Assembly (NCBI GenBank): GCA_035571275.1
Contig: DATMKQ010000065.1
Location: 4,923-68,922 of the forward strand
Direction of reading: 5' to 3'
Source: Trebonia sp035571275
Lineage (GTDB): Bacteria; Actinomycetota; Actinomycetes; Streptosporangiales; Streptosporangiaceae
Length of the DNA stretch: 64,000 nt
Made by a program: the position numbers and the translations under genes. The notes below the pieces were generated by a model. It saw only the letters and a list, made by a program, of their open reading frames with translations, ran no database searches and was not told the DNA's origin. Below, piece after piece: positions 27,716-36,025 of the stretch. Position 1 is the first letter of the stretch, and each line of letters starts with the position of its first letter.

Positions 27716-29110
27716 TCAGGGTGCGGGGATGCCGCTCGCCGGCGCCTGCTGCTCGGTTCCCGTGTAGGTCGTGACCGCGCCGGTTGCGGACGTGTCCGTG
27801 GTCAAGACCGATCCCTCCTGGACGAGGACGCCGTTGTTGATGACACCAATGTAAGCGCCGGTGACGCCTGCGTGGTCCGTGGAAGAGAAGGCGTACGGGG
27901 CGATCGCGGGCCCTTGCGGCAGTCCGCTGTTGATCGCCGACACCAGGTCCTGCCTGGTCGGGTTCCTGCCCGCCATCAGCATCGCCTGCACGAAGGTGTA
28001 GGCGACTGCCTCGCCGTAAAGCACGTTGCCGTCGAACGGCGCCTTCGCGTCGTACTGGTCGTGCACCTTCTTGAACAGCGCGATCCAGCTGTTGCTCGCG
28101 GCACCGAGAGTGGGCAGGTAGCCATCGGTGATCATGCCCGCCGTGAGCTGGTTGCCGTTGACGGTCGCGCCGCCTTGCTTCGCGTACGCCTCGAGCAGCC
28201 CGGACAGGGTGATCGGGTCGGATCCGACGTTGCTGACCACGAACGTCGGGCTGTAGCCGAGCTTCAGGCCGTTCAGCCGCAGCAGCGCGGTGAACGCGGG
28301 GATCGAGAACGCGACGACCACCTGGGCGCCGGACGCGTGCAGCGCGGCGACGGCCGGTGCGATGTTGACGTTGGTGGGAACGTAGGTCTCCCGGCTGACC
28401 ACCATCGAGTGCGGGATCTCGTCGTCGAGTCCCTTGACCCCGTCCATGCCGAACTCGTCGTCCTGGTAGAAGTAGCCGATCTTCTTGCCCGCGAAGTGCT
28501 TGGCGATGTACTGCCCGAGGATCTTCCCCTCGCGGATGTAGTCGAGCTGCCATCCGAACGTCTCGGGATCGGTTGTCGGCTGGTTCCAGCAATCGCACCC
28601 GGACGCGACGAATACGTCGGGAACCTTCTCGGAGTTAAGGAAGCTCTCCACCGCCAGGTGGGTCGGGGTCCCGAGGCCGTCGAAGATCGCGTAGACGTTG
28701 TCCTGGAGTACGAGCTGGCGCACCACCGTGGCGGTCTGGGTCGGGTTGTAGGCGTCGTCGAGGTACTTGTACACGATCTTGCGGCCGTACACCCCGCCGT
28801 GCGCGTTGACGTAGTCGAAGTACGCGTTCGAGGCGGGCGCGATTTCGCTGTAGCCGGGCGCGGCGGGCCCGGTGAGCGGCTGGTGGCTGCCGATGGTGAT
28901 CGTGGTCGCGGTGATGCCCGGGGCGGACGCGGTCAGGGCCGAGTTCGCACTGCTGGTCGGGCTGCTGGTCGCGCTGCTTGTCGTGCTCGAAGTCGCGCCA
29001 GTGGCCGAGCTGGAGCCCGGGCTAGAACTAGAAGTGCAGGCGGCGACGGTGAGCACGGCCGTCGCCGCGACGGCGATAGCTGGCACGCGAAGCCGATGTG
29101 ATCTCTTCAT
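27716..29110 (-). CDS. branched-chain amino acid-type ABC substrate-binding lipoprotein
   Basis: A 464-residue LivK-like (Peripla_BP_6) protein. The start at 29110 gives a short signal peptide with the lipobox TVAAC (Cys25) and a Ser/Thr-rich tether; a longer frame has no signal. Landmarks are ITIGSHQPLTGPAAPGYSEI and KIVYKYLDDAYNP. The ATG overlaps the LivM stop (ATGA). Substrate is not necessarily an amino acid, since many actinobacterial members carry aromatic or dicarboxylic compounds. Confidence 0.92.
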   Translation of the reverse strand: MKRSHRLRVPAIAVAATAVLTVAACTSSSSPGSSSATGATSSTTSSATSSPTSSANSALTASAPGITATTITIGSHQPLTGPAAPGYSEIAPASNAYFDYVNAHGGVYGRKIVYKYLDDAYNPTQTATVVRQLVLQDNVYAIFDGLGTPTHLAVESFLNSEKVPDVFVASGCDCWNQPTTDPETFGWQLDYIREGKILGQYIAKHFAGKKIGYFYQDDEFGMDGVKGLDDEIPHSMVVSRETYVPTNVNIAPAVAALHASGAQVVVAFSIPAFTALLRLNGLKLGYSPTFVVSNVGSDPITLSGLLEAYAKQGGATVNGNQLTAGMITDGYLPTLGAASNSWIALFKKVHDQYDAKAPFDGNVLYGEAVAYTFVQAMLMAGRNPTRQDLVSAINSGLPQGPAIAPYAFSSTDHAGVTGAYIGVINNGVLVQEGSVLTTDTSATGAVTTYTGTEQQAPASGIPAP

Positions 29111-30204
29111 TGAGTGCCTTCTTTCTTGTGAGGCAGCACAACCTCGTGCTGACTGGCCGGCGCCTCGCCGGCCGGGGGTCCGGCATCCGGCACGGATGCC
29201 GGATACCGGGTGCGGGAAGAGGAGATCCCGAAGAGGCGGAGCACCCATAGCACTGCGCCCTGGATTCCTTGCGGGAAGATGAGCATGACGAGGATGAGCA
29301 CCACGCCATAGGCCGCGACCGGGATGTTGGACGCGACGGAACTGGACAGGCCGTGACTGGTAGCCACGTCGGTGGCGTACGTGGGCACGAGGACGATCAC
29401 GAGGCTTCCCCAGACCGCCCCGAACAAGTTGCCCAGGCCGCCGATCACCGCCGCGGTCAGCAGCGCGATGGAGAGCGTGATCGTGAAGGCTCCAGGCGCG
29501 ACCAGCCCGGTGATGATGGCCAGCATCGCCCCGGCCATCCCGGCGCAGGTGGCGCTGACCACGAAGGCGAGCACCCGGGCCCCCGCCACGTTCACCCCTG
29601 CGAGCGCGGCGGCTACCTCGTCGTCGCGCACGGCGCGCCAGTTACGGCCGACCCTGCTCCGGCCCAGGTTCGCGAGCAGCACCAGGGTGCCGAGCGCCAC
29701 CGCCGAGCAGACCCACGCCTGCCACCGGTACAGCGGGAAGTTCGAGCCGAGGAAGCCCGGGGTCGTGTACACGACGGTCAGGCCCTGATCCCCGCCCAGG
29801 AACCCCGGGTAGACGTACGCGAGCGACGGGAGCGCGACGCCTAGCATGAGCGTCACGCCGGCGAGGTACGGGCCGTGCAGCCGGGCCGCGGCGACGCCGA
29901 CGATCGCCCCCGCGGCCGCGGTGATCACGGCGGCGACGGCGAGCGAGGCGATGAACGGCCAGCTGAGATGGAGCAGGATCAGCGCGGTCGTATACCCGCC
30001 GATGGCCATGAACGCGCCATTTCCCAACGAGATCTGGCCGCTCAGGCCCGTCAGGACCGTAAGCCCGGCGACCGCCGTGACCTCGACGGCGACCTGCGCG
30101 ATCTGGTAGTCCCTGAACGCGTCCAGCTTGATGGACAAGATAACGACGACCGCGGCCCCGATGAGCGCGGTGCCGAGGATGCGTACCAGCGGCCGCGTCG
30201 TCAT
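29107..30204 (-). CDS. ABC transporter permease, LivM type
   Basis: A 365-residue permease with about ten hydrophobic segments and the family motif GLSGQISLGNGAFMAIGGY. It overlaps LivH and the binding-protein gene by 4 bases each. The C-terminus has an extra hydrophilic tail of about 40 residues after the last helix. Confidence 0.93.
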   Translation of the reverse strand: MTTRPLVRILGTALIGAAVVVILSIKLDAFRDYQIAQVAVEVTAVAGLTVLTGLSGQISLGNGAFMAIGGYTTALILLHLSWPFIASLAVAAVITAAAGAIVGVAAARLHGPYLAGVTLMLGVALPSLAYVYPGFLGGDQGLTVVYTTPGFLGSNFPLYRWQAWVCSAVALGTLVLLANLGRSRVGRNWRAVRDDEVAAALAGVNVAGARVLAFVVSATCAGMAGAMLAIITGLVAPGAFTITLSIALLTAAVIGGLGNLFGAVWGSLVIVLVPTYATDVATSHGLSSSVASNIPVAAYGVVLILVMLIFPQGIQGAVLWVLRLFGISSSRTRYPASVPDAGPPAGEAPASQHEVVLPHKKEGTQ

Positions 30205-31079
30205 ACCCGCCGCACCTGGGCGCTAGAGAAGATGCCGGCCGGCCTGATCATCAAGATCACGACGAGGATTCCGAGAGCGACAAGCGCTGTCACCTGGGAC
30301 CCTAGGTACCCGCCGGCGTAGCTGAGCACGACACCGAGCAGCAGCCCGCCGATGACCGCACCCGCGGGGCTGTCGAGGCCGCCGATCACCGCGGCCGTGA
30401 AGCCGAACACGAAGATCGTGTCCATGCTGTTGGGGTAAAGGAACGTCGACGGCGAGACCAGGACGCCCGCGAGGGCCCCGAGCAGCCCAGCCAGCGCCCA
30501 GCCCACGGTGATCACTCGCGCCACCCGGATGCCGGACAGCCGCGCGACGGTGGCGTTGAACGCCGCGGCCCGCATGCGCAGCCCCGCGCTCGTGTACTTG
30601 AACCCGACCGCCAGCAGCAGCGCGGCGGCCAGCACCGCCGCCGCGACGAACACGTCGAAGCGGGACACGCCCAGCGCCGTCGAGCCCACCCGCAACCCGG
30701 TAACGGAGAATGCCGCGGGGAAGGACCGGTACTGCCCGCCGTAGAAAATGCCCGCCAGGCCCTCGAGCAGGATGAGCAGCCCGATCGTGATGATCACGGA
30801 GTTGAGCTCCGGCTTGCCCAGGCTAGGCCGGATGACGGTGAGCTCGGCGGCGGTTCCGAGCACGATCCCGGCCGCGAGCGCGACCACGAACCCGGCCCAG
30901 TACGAGCCCGTGTGGTAGATCACCTCGATTGCGACGTAGGTGGTGAACATCGCCATCCCGCCCTGCGCGAAGTTCAGCAGCCGGGTGCCCCGCCAGATCA
31001 GCACCAAAGACAGCGCTATCGCGGCGTAGATCATCCCGAAGCTGATCCCGCTGAGCGTGAACTGAAGGAATTCGACCAC
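30201..31079 (-). CDS. ABC transporter permease, LivH type
   Basis: A 292-residue permease with the opening LSGISFGMIYAAIALSLVLIWRGTRLLNFAQGG and the GGLDSPAGAVIGGLLLG motif. The GTG start has AGGAGG upstream. It overlaps LivM by 4 bases. Confidence 0.93.
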   Translation of the reverse strand: MVEFLQFTLSGISFGMIYAAIALSLVLIWRGTRLLNFAQGGMAMFTTYVAIEVIYHTGSYWAGFVVALAAGIVLGTAAELTVIRPSLGKPELNSVIITIGLLILLEGLAGIFYGGQYRSFPAAFSVTGLRVGSTALGVSRFDVFVAAAVLAAALLLAVGFKYTSAGLRMRAAAFNATVARLSGIRVARVITVGWALAGLLGALAGVLVSPSTFLYPNSMDTIFVFGFTAAVIGGLDSPAGAVIGGLLLGVVLSYAGGYLGSQVTALVALGILVVILMIRPAGIFSSAQVRRV

Positions 31080-31098
31080 TCGCTTCCTCCTGAGGCGA

Positions 31099-31938
31099 CT
31101 AGAACCCTAGGTAGTGATGGCGGAGCGCGACATCGGCCGCGAGCGCCTTGGCGTCGGCCGCGGCGACGACGCGGCCGAGATTGAGTACCACTCCGCGGTC
31201 GGCGATCGCGAGCGCGGCACGCGCGTTCTGCTCCACGAGCACGGTGGTGATGCCGCTCTCCTGGCTAAGCCGCACCACCGTGTCCATGACCTGCGTCATG
31301 ATCCGCGGCGCGAGGCCGAGTGAGGGCTCATCGAGCAGCAGCACGCGTGGCCGTGCCACGAGGGCGCGCGCGATCACCAGCATCTGCCGCTCGCCGCCGG
31401 ACAAGGTGGCGGCCAGCTTGCGGCGCCGGTCGGCCAGCACGCCGAAGCGCTCGTATGCCTCGGCGAGCGCGGCGGCCCTGTCCGCCCGCCGCGGGGCGAT
31501 GCCGGGCCAGGACATCATCCCGAGCCGCAGGTTTTCTTCCACGGTGAGCTCAGGGATGACGCCCTGTCCTTCCGGGACGTGCGCGATTCCGGCCCTGGCC
31601 ATGTCCTCAGGGCTATGCCCGGCCCGGTCCGCGCCGTCGAGCAGGACCCGCCCGCTGCGCGGTCGCACCATGCCGCTGATCGCCCGCAGCAGCGTGGTCT
31701 TGCCCGCGCCGTTGGCGCCAAGCACCGCCGTGATGCTGGCGGCGTCCGCCGTGATCGTGACGTTGTCCAGCGCCAGAACCTCGCCGTACCCGGCGACCAG
31801 ATCCTCCACCGCGAGCGCCGCCGCGCCGCCCGCCCGGACCCCTTGGCCCCCTTGGCCCCCTTGGGACCGTTGGGCCCCCTGGGTCCCCTGGGTCCCCTGG
31901 GCCTCTTGGGCCCCCTCGGCCCCGGCCGGGCTATTCAC
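31099..31938 (-). CDS. ABC transporter ATP-binding protein, LivF type, with collagen-like N-terminal repeat
   Basis: A 279-residue ATPase: Walker A GANGAGKTT, signature LSGGERQ, Walker B VLLLDEPSLGLAP and the switch VLVEQN. Before the ATPase core (which begins near ALAVEDLVAGYGEV, residue 40) lies a low-complexity stretch of G-x-Q triplets (QGTQGTQGAQ and similar). It is encoded by a 9-base repeat at about 31840-31920. The GTG at 31938 overlaps the LivG stop. If the repeat is not translated, an internal GTG could be the real start. Confidence 0.9.
   Translation of the reverse strand: MNSPAGAEGAQEAQGTQGTQGAQRSQGGQGGQGVRAGGAAALAVEDLVAGYGEVLALDNVTITADAASITAVLGANGAGKTTLLRAISGMVRPRSGRVLLDGADRAGHSPEDMARAGIAHVPEGQGVIPELTVEENLRLGMMSWPGIAPRRADRAAALAEAYERFGVLADRRRKLAATLSGGERQMLVIARALVARPRVLLLDEPSLGLAPRIMTQVMDTVVRLSQESGITTVLVEQNARAALAIADRGVVLNLGRVVAAADAKALAADVALRHHYLGF
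31840..31920. repeat. 9-base imperfect tandem repeat at the 5' end of livF
   Basis: Units of the type CCCCCTTGG / CCCCTGGGT recur about nine times. In the minus-strand gene they encode Gly-x-Gln triplets. Such runs are prone to slippage in whole 9-base steps, which would keep the frame. Confidence 0.65.
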
Positions 31939-32710
31939 CCTCGGGTCCGCTCGCGCCGAGGTAGGCGGCCGCTACCGCCGGATCGGCCTGTATCTCCCGC
32001 GGCGGCCCGTGGGAGATCACCTTCCCGAAGTCCAGGACGACGATCGAGTCGCAGACGGACATCATCAGGTCCATGTGGTGCTCCACGATGACGAGGGATG
32101 TCTGCGCGGCGAGTTCGCGGATGAGCCCGCCCAGCTCGGTGAGCTCACCTTCCGCCAGGCCGCTGGCGGGCTCGTCGAGCAGCAGAAGCTTCGGCTGCGC
32201 GACGAGCGCTCGCGCCAGGGCGACCCGTTTGCGCATGCCGTAGGGCAGTTCGCCCGGCCGGGCGTCGGCCACGTCGCCAGCCCCCACCCGGTCGAGTGCC
32301 TGACCGGCCTCCTGCCGCAGCCTGCGCTCGTCCCGGTCGGAGGGGGGCAGCCCAAGCAGCGCCGACACGAATCTCGCCTTGGCCCGGCAGTTCGCGCCGG
32401 TCATGACGTTCTCGATGGCGGACAGCCGGTCGAACAGGCCGACCCCTTGCAGCGTCCTGGCGATGCCGAGCCCGGCCAGTTGGTGCGGGCGCAGGTGATG
32501 GTACTGGCGGTCCTCGATGAGTACCTGGCCCTCATCGGGCCGGATAAAGCCGCACAAAACGTTCAGCAGCGTCGTCTTGCCCGCCCCGTTCGGCCCGATG
32601 ACGCCGAGCACCTCGCCGGGGGCAACGGTGAGCGACACGGCGTCAAGCGCGGTCAGGCCGCCGAAGCGCACACTCACGCCGCGGACCTCAAGTACTGAAC
32701 TGTGCTTCAT
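31931..32710 (-). CDS. ABC transporter ATP-binding protein, LivG type
   Basis: A 259-residue ATPase with Walker A GPNGAGKTT and the LivG-type signature region LPYGMRKRVALARAL in place of LSGGQ. Walker B is LLLLDEPASGL and the switch is VIVEHHM. The start at 32710 (MKHSSVLEVRGVSVRFGG) is preferred on homology, although its Shine-Dalgarno is weak and an ATG at 32761 would extend it by 17 residues. It is the first gene of the LivGFHMK operon. Confidence 0.9.
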   Translation of the reverse strand: MKHSSVLEVRGVSVRFGGLTALDAVSLTVAPGEVLGVIGPNGAGKTTLLNVLCGFIRPDEGQVLIEDRQYHHLRPHQLAGLGIARTLQGVGLFDRLSAIENVMTGANCRAKARFVSALLGLPPSDRDERRLRQEAGQALDRVGAGDVADARPGELPYGMRKRVALARALVAQPKLLLLDEPASGLAEGELTELGGLIRELAAQTSLVIVEHHMDLMMSVCDSIVVLDFGKVISHGPPREIQADPAVAAAYLGASGPEGE

Positions 32711-33108
32711 CACACAAGTTCCAGCTTCACTAGGCGGGGCTTCCCAACTATGAACCCTCATTCAAGGCATCGCCGAGTACATTCGGCAACCCCGCCTGCG
32801 CCACTTGTTGCCCTTTCGTGCCTCAACCGCAACGCGGCGCCACCGCCGAAGGGGCGCGCCCCCAAACCTAAGCCGCCCTGCCCCCCGCACACGCCGGGAT
32901 GCCCCCGGTGAAGTCGTACCGCCACGAAATTCCCATAGCGGTGCCCAGCAGTTCTCGGGTGAGCCGACCACTTCGAGCCCCGCGTAGAAATAACACGCCA
33001 GTTCCCGCTCCGGACGCCTGACGCGTGCCAGTTACGCGGAAGGTCGCGGTCTCCTGAGGCCCGGCCGCATATTTCCCGGACAGTAAACCATACCCAGGCG
33101 TTGTTTCG

Positions 33109-33158
33109 ATACTGCTGAGGATTGAACCGGTCATGACCGGTCAAATCTTCAGCAGTAT
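33109..33158. promoter_or_regulatory. 50-base imperfect palindrome
   Basis: Two 25-base arms meeting at TCA|TGA match at 22 of 25 positions. The inner 16 bases, ACCGGTCATGACCGGT, are a perfect palindrome and the outer ten (ATACTGCTGA) also match perfectly. It is about 400 bases upstream of livG. It could be a large operator, for instance for the TetR encoded at the end of the operon, or a hairpin-forming remnant of a mobile element. Confidence 0.6.
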
Positions 33159-33319
33159 GTTCTATCGCGCTCTCGGCGCAGGAGTGAGAGCACCGGACCG
33201 GCGCCCACGACGTCGGATCGGCAAGACAAGTGGCCAGCGCTGCTGCCACCGGTCTGAAGTTGCCCGCGGGGGAACCCGGTGCTCAGCCCCAGATGTCAGC
33301 GTGTTGTTTATCCTCGAGC

Positions 33320-33410
33320 ACTTCGCATAGAAGTCGACTACCCATACCCGGACATAACGGGCGAGAAATTGGTCATGGCGTATGCGAAGTTGTCACGTTC
33401 TATGCGAAGT
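33320..33410. repeat. three copies of TATGCGAAGT, one inverted
   Basis: Copies lie at 33320-33329 (inverted), 33381-33390 and 33401-33410. The first and third form a 13-base perfect inverted repeat (ACTTCGCATAGAA / TTCTATGCGAAGT). The second and third are exactly 20 bases apart, two helical turns, which suggests protein-binding sites. Confidence 0.55.
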
Positions 33411-33467
33411 CGTAACGAGAGTCGCTGGTGTGAGTGCGGCACTAGTCGGGAAACGCGCGCAGCGCAG

Positions 33468-34244
33468 CTAGCGGCCGTGGCGCCAGTTCGGCTTGCGCTT
33501 TTCCAGGAACGCGCGGATCCCTTCCTGCGCGTCGGGGACCTGGCTGGTCGCGGCCATGACCTCCACGGCGTAGGCGTACGCCTTCGGCTGATCGAGATCG
33601 ATCTGGGCGTACAGCGCCTGCTTGCCGATCGCCTTGCTCTCGGCGGAGCCGCGGGTCACGCGCTCGAGGAGATCCCGCACCGCGTCGTCGAGCTGGGCGG
33701 CGGGCACGACCCGGTTGACCAGGCCCCAGTCGAGCGCGGTGCGCGCGTCGATGACATCACCCGACAGGGCCAGTTCCATCGCGCGCTTGCGGCCCACGTT
33801 CCTGGCGACCGCCACCATGGGCGTGTGGCAGAACCAGCCGCCCTTGCCGCCCGGGGCCGCGAAGCCCGCGTCCTCGCTCGCCACCGCCAGATCGGCGCTC
33901 GCGACAAGCTGACAGCCCGCGGCGGTGGCCAGCCCGTGCACCCGTGCCACCACCGGCTGCGGTACCTGCTGCATCAGCGTCATAAGCTCGGTGCAGGTCA
34001 TCAGCAGCGACCGGACCATCGGCAGGTCGGCCCCCGCGACGTCGGCGAAATCGTGCCCGGCGCTGAACACCGGACCGTTACCGGCCAGGACGATGCCAAG
34101 CGCCTCGCTGTCGGCCAGATCACGGAAGGCCGCGATCAGCTCGCGCATGTGCTCGAGCGACAGGGCGTTGCGGCGCTGCGGCCGGTTCATCGTGATCGTG
34201 GCGAAATCGCCCGAACGCTCGACCAGGATGTGTTCGAACTCCAT
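33468..34244 (-). CDS. enoyl-CoA hydratase/isomerase family protein
   Basis: A 258-residue crotonase-fold enzyme. The oxyanion-hole regions are FSAGHDFADV and HGLATAAGCQLVASADLAVAS. The usual acidic residues after the second oxyanion segment are replaced by FAAPGGKGGWF, so the exact reaction (hydratase, isomerase or hydrolase) is uncertain. The start at 34244 (MEFEHILVER) fits homology, with AGGAG close by; a GTG at 34280 is an alternative. It follows an SDR gene on the same strand, a common pairing in acyl-CoA catabolism. Confidence 0.88.
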   Translation of the reverse strand: MEFEHILVERSGDFATITMNRPQRRNALSLEHMRELIAAFRDLADSEALGIVLAGNGPVFSAGHDFADVAGADLPMVRSLLMTCTELMTLMQQVPQPVVARVHGLATAAGCQLVASADLAVASEDAGFAAPGGKGGWFCHTPMVAVARNVGRKRAMELALSGDVIDARTALDWGLVNRVVPAAQLDDAVRDLLERVTRGSAESKAIGKQALYAQIDLDQPKAYAYAVEVMAATSQVPDAQEGIRAFLEKRKPNWRHGR

Positions 34245-34271
34245 GCTCCTAGCATCGTCCCAGCCCGTGCC

Positions 34272-34322
34272 CCTGTACACCCCGGGGCCCTGTACACCCC
34301 GGGGCCCTATACACCCCGGAGC
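34272..34322. repeat. three 17-base tandem repeats between the SDR and enoyl-CoA hydratase genes
   Basis: CCTGTACACCCCGGGGC occurs at 34272-34288 and 34289-34305 without change, and at 34306-34322 with two changes. Each unit contains the dyads TGTACA and CCCCGGGG, so the array can fold or bind a dimer. It fills the gap between the two genes. Confidence 0.8.
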
Positions 34323-35075
34323 CTAGACCCCGCCGCGCAGCGTCAGGCCGCCGTCGAGCACTAGCGTCTGGCCGGTGATCCAGGAGGCGTCGTCGGAGAG
34401 CAGGAACGCGACCGCGCCCGCGATGTCCTCCGGCGTGCCGAGGCGGCGCAGCGGGTAGGTGGCGGACACCTCTTCCTCGCGGCCTTCGTACAGGGCGGTG
34501 GCGAACTTGGTCTTCACCACGGCGGGGGCCACGGCGTTGACCCGGATGCGCGGGCCGAGTTCGGCGGCGAGTTCCGTCGTCAGCCGGATCAGGGCGGCCT
34601 TGCTGACCCCGTACATGCCGATGCCGGGGGAGGGCCGCAAGCCGGCGACGGAGGCGACGTTGACGATCGAGCCCCCGTGCTCGCCCATCCACGCATCCCG
34701 GACTCGCCGCGTCCAGGCCAGCGGGGCGAGCACGTTGACGGCCATGATCTTGGCGGCCGCCGCGGCGTCGGTATCGGCGATCGGGCCGTAGACGGGGTTA
34801 ATGCCGGTGTTGTTAACGAGCATGTCAACGCGGCCGAACGCCTCGAGGGTCCTGGCGATCGTCTCGGCCTGGTGATCGCCGTCGTCGGACTTGCCAGGCA
34901 CGGCGATGGCCGTCTCGTGGCCGCCCAGTCGGGTTACCGCCTCGGTCAGCGGCTCGAGATTGCGGGCGGTGATGCACACCCTTGCCCCGCGGCGCACGAG
35001 CTCGGCGGCGACAGCCAGTCCGATGCCGCGACTGGCGCCGGTGACGATCGCGGCCTGCCCCTGGAGTGATGTCAT
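34323..35075 (-). CDS. short-chain dehydrogenase/reductase
   Basis: A 250-residue classical SDR: TGASRGIG cofactor motif near residue 12, NNTGINPVYG, catalytic Ser region NVASVAG, YGVSK (Tyr and Lys of the triad) and a C-terminal SWITGQTLVLDGGLTL. The absence of an acidic residue directly after the second strand (ITARN) suggests NADP(H). The start at 35075 has AAGGAG five bases upstream. Confidence 0.93.
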   Translation of the reverse strand: MTSLQGQAAIVTGASRGIGLAVAAELVRRGARVCITARNLEPLTEAVTRLGGHETAIAVPGKSDDGDHQAETIARTLEAFGRVDMLVNNTGINPVYGPIADTDAAAAAKIMAVNVLAPLAWTRRVRDAWMGEHGGSIVNVASVAGLRPSPGIGMYGVSKAALIRLTTELAAELGPRIRVNAVAPAVVKTKFATALYEGREEEVSATYPLRRLGTPEDIAGAVAFLLSDDASWITGQTLVLDGGLTLRGGV

Positions 35076-35187
35076 CTCGTCTCCTTCGCCCCTTGCGGCG
35101 ATCCGGCACCGACGCCATGATCTTTCCAGACAATCTTCTGAAACCGGCGGCGCCCCGCCAGGGCCTGTCGTGCCAAAGGGGTCATTG

Positions 35188-36006
35188 GTGCCTGCGAGCG
35201 AGCCAGCGATGCCCTCCGGCGGATCAGCGGCGACAGCCGGGTCCCGGCCGGGCAGCCTGCGACGCCGGACGGTTATCACCGCGATTCCCACGGCCGCGAT
35301 CCTGGGAGCGAGCGGCTGTACGGCATCGGCCCCGCGCCCGGCCCCGCGCCCGGCCCCGGCCCCGCCCCAGACGGTGTACCGGTTCTTCACCAGCCATCAG
35401 GCCGCGGTTGTCGAGGACGCGACCGCGCGGATAGCCCCGGGCCCGGCGGACGACCCGGCCGAGGCTGGTCACCCCGGCGCGCGCGAGGCCGGCGTGACCG
35501 GCTACATCGACACGATGCTCGCAGCGCTCGACGGGCTCACCGGACCCGCGCCAAAGATTTTCGCGGGCGGCCCGTGGAGCAACCGCCATACGTCGGGCCC
35601 CGACCTCATGGCGCGCTTCATCGCGCTCGACGCGGTCACGATCATCGCGTGGCGCAAGCGCCTCCAGGGCTGGCAGCAGCAATACAAAAACGGCATCGCC
35701 ACGCTGGACAGGCTGGCGGGCGGGGACTTCACCGCCGCGGCGCCGGACGACCAGGACAAGATCCTGGCCAGGCAGGAGGCGAGCACGTTCACGTCGCTGT
35801 TGTTCGAGCACACGGTCGAGGGGCTGTACGCCAACCCTGAGTACGGCGGCAACCGCGGGCTGGTCGGCTGGACCGACATCGGCTTTCCCGGGGACATCCA
35901 GCCGCTGGGCTACACCCAAAGCGAGGTCGAGCGCTCCGGAGGCCGCGATCCGGTGGCCGACACGGGCATCGTCGCCGACGTGCTGAAGTTCCTCGGGGCG
36001 TTGTGA
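35188..36006 (+). CDS. Tat-exported lipoprotein, gluconate 2-dehydrogenase subunit 3-like
   Basis: A 272-residue protein with a twin-arginine signal (RRRTVITAIPTAAILGASGC, lipobox Cys near residue 41) and a Pro/Ala-rich tether (PRPAPRPAPAP). The body matches the gluconate 2-dehydrogenase subunit 3 family, with LFEHTVEGLYANPEYGGNRGLVGWTDIGFPG as the diagnostic segment near residue 210. It starts at a GTG with AAGGGG six bases upstream. The GMC flavoprotein follows 19 bases later; these small subunits carry the large subunit through the Tat system as a complex. Confidence 0.88.
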   Translation: MPASEPAMPSGGSAATAGSRPGSLRRRTVITAIPTAAILGASGCTASAPRPAPRPAPAPPQTVYRFFTSHQAAVVEDATARIAPGPADDPAEAGHPGAREAGVTGYIDTMLAALDGLTGPAPKIFAGGPWSNRHTSGPDLMARFIALDAVTIIAWRKRLQGWQQQYKNGIATLDRLAGGDFTAAAPDDQDKILARQEASTFTSLLFEHTVEGLYANPEYGGNRGLVGWTDIGFPGDIQPLGYTQSEVERSGGRDPVADTGIVADVLKFLGAL

Positions 36007-36025
36007 CCATGGGCGTGCGTTAGCC

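Larger units (their letters stand above)
32711..33467. other. non-coding region with palindromes upstream of the liv operon
   Basis: About 750 bases without a convincing gene; the short frames in it have no start signals or domain patterns. It contains a 50-base imperfect palindrome (33109-33158) and three copies of TATGCGAAGT (33320-33410), listed separately. It probably holds the promoter of the liv operon. Confidence 0.5.

Noticed and set aside
31840..31920. CRISPR-like or regulatory array at the livF 5' end
   Set aside because: The units are 9 bases without spacers and are read in frame as G-x-Q triplets; this is a coding microsatellite.
32758..33249. 163-residue minus-strand frame upstream of livG
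   Set aside because: It has no Shine-Dalgarno or recognised pattern, and it runs through the long palindrome.
33133..33330. Pair of short frames starting MTG-x-I on both strands from one palindrome
   Set aside because: The mirrored starts come from the inverted repeat itself and neither frame continues with a protein-like pattern.
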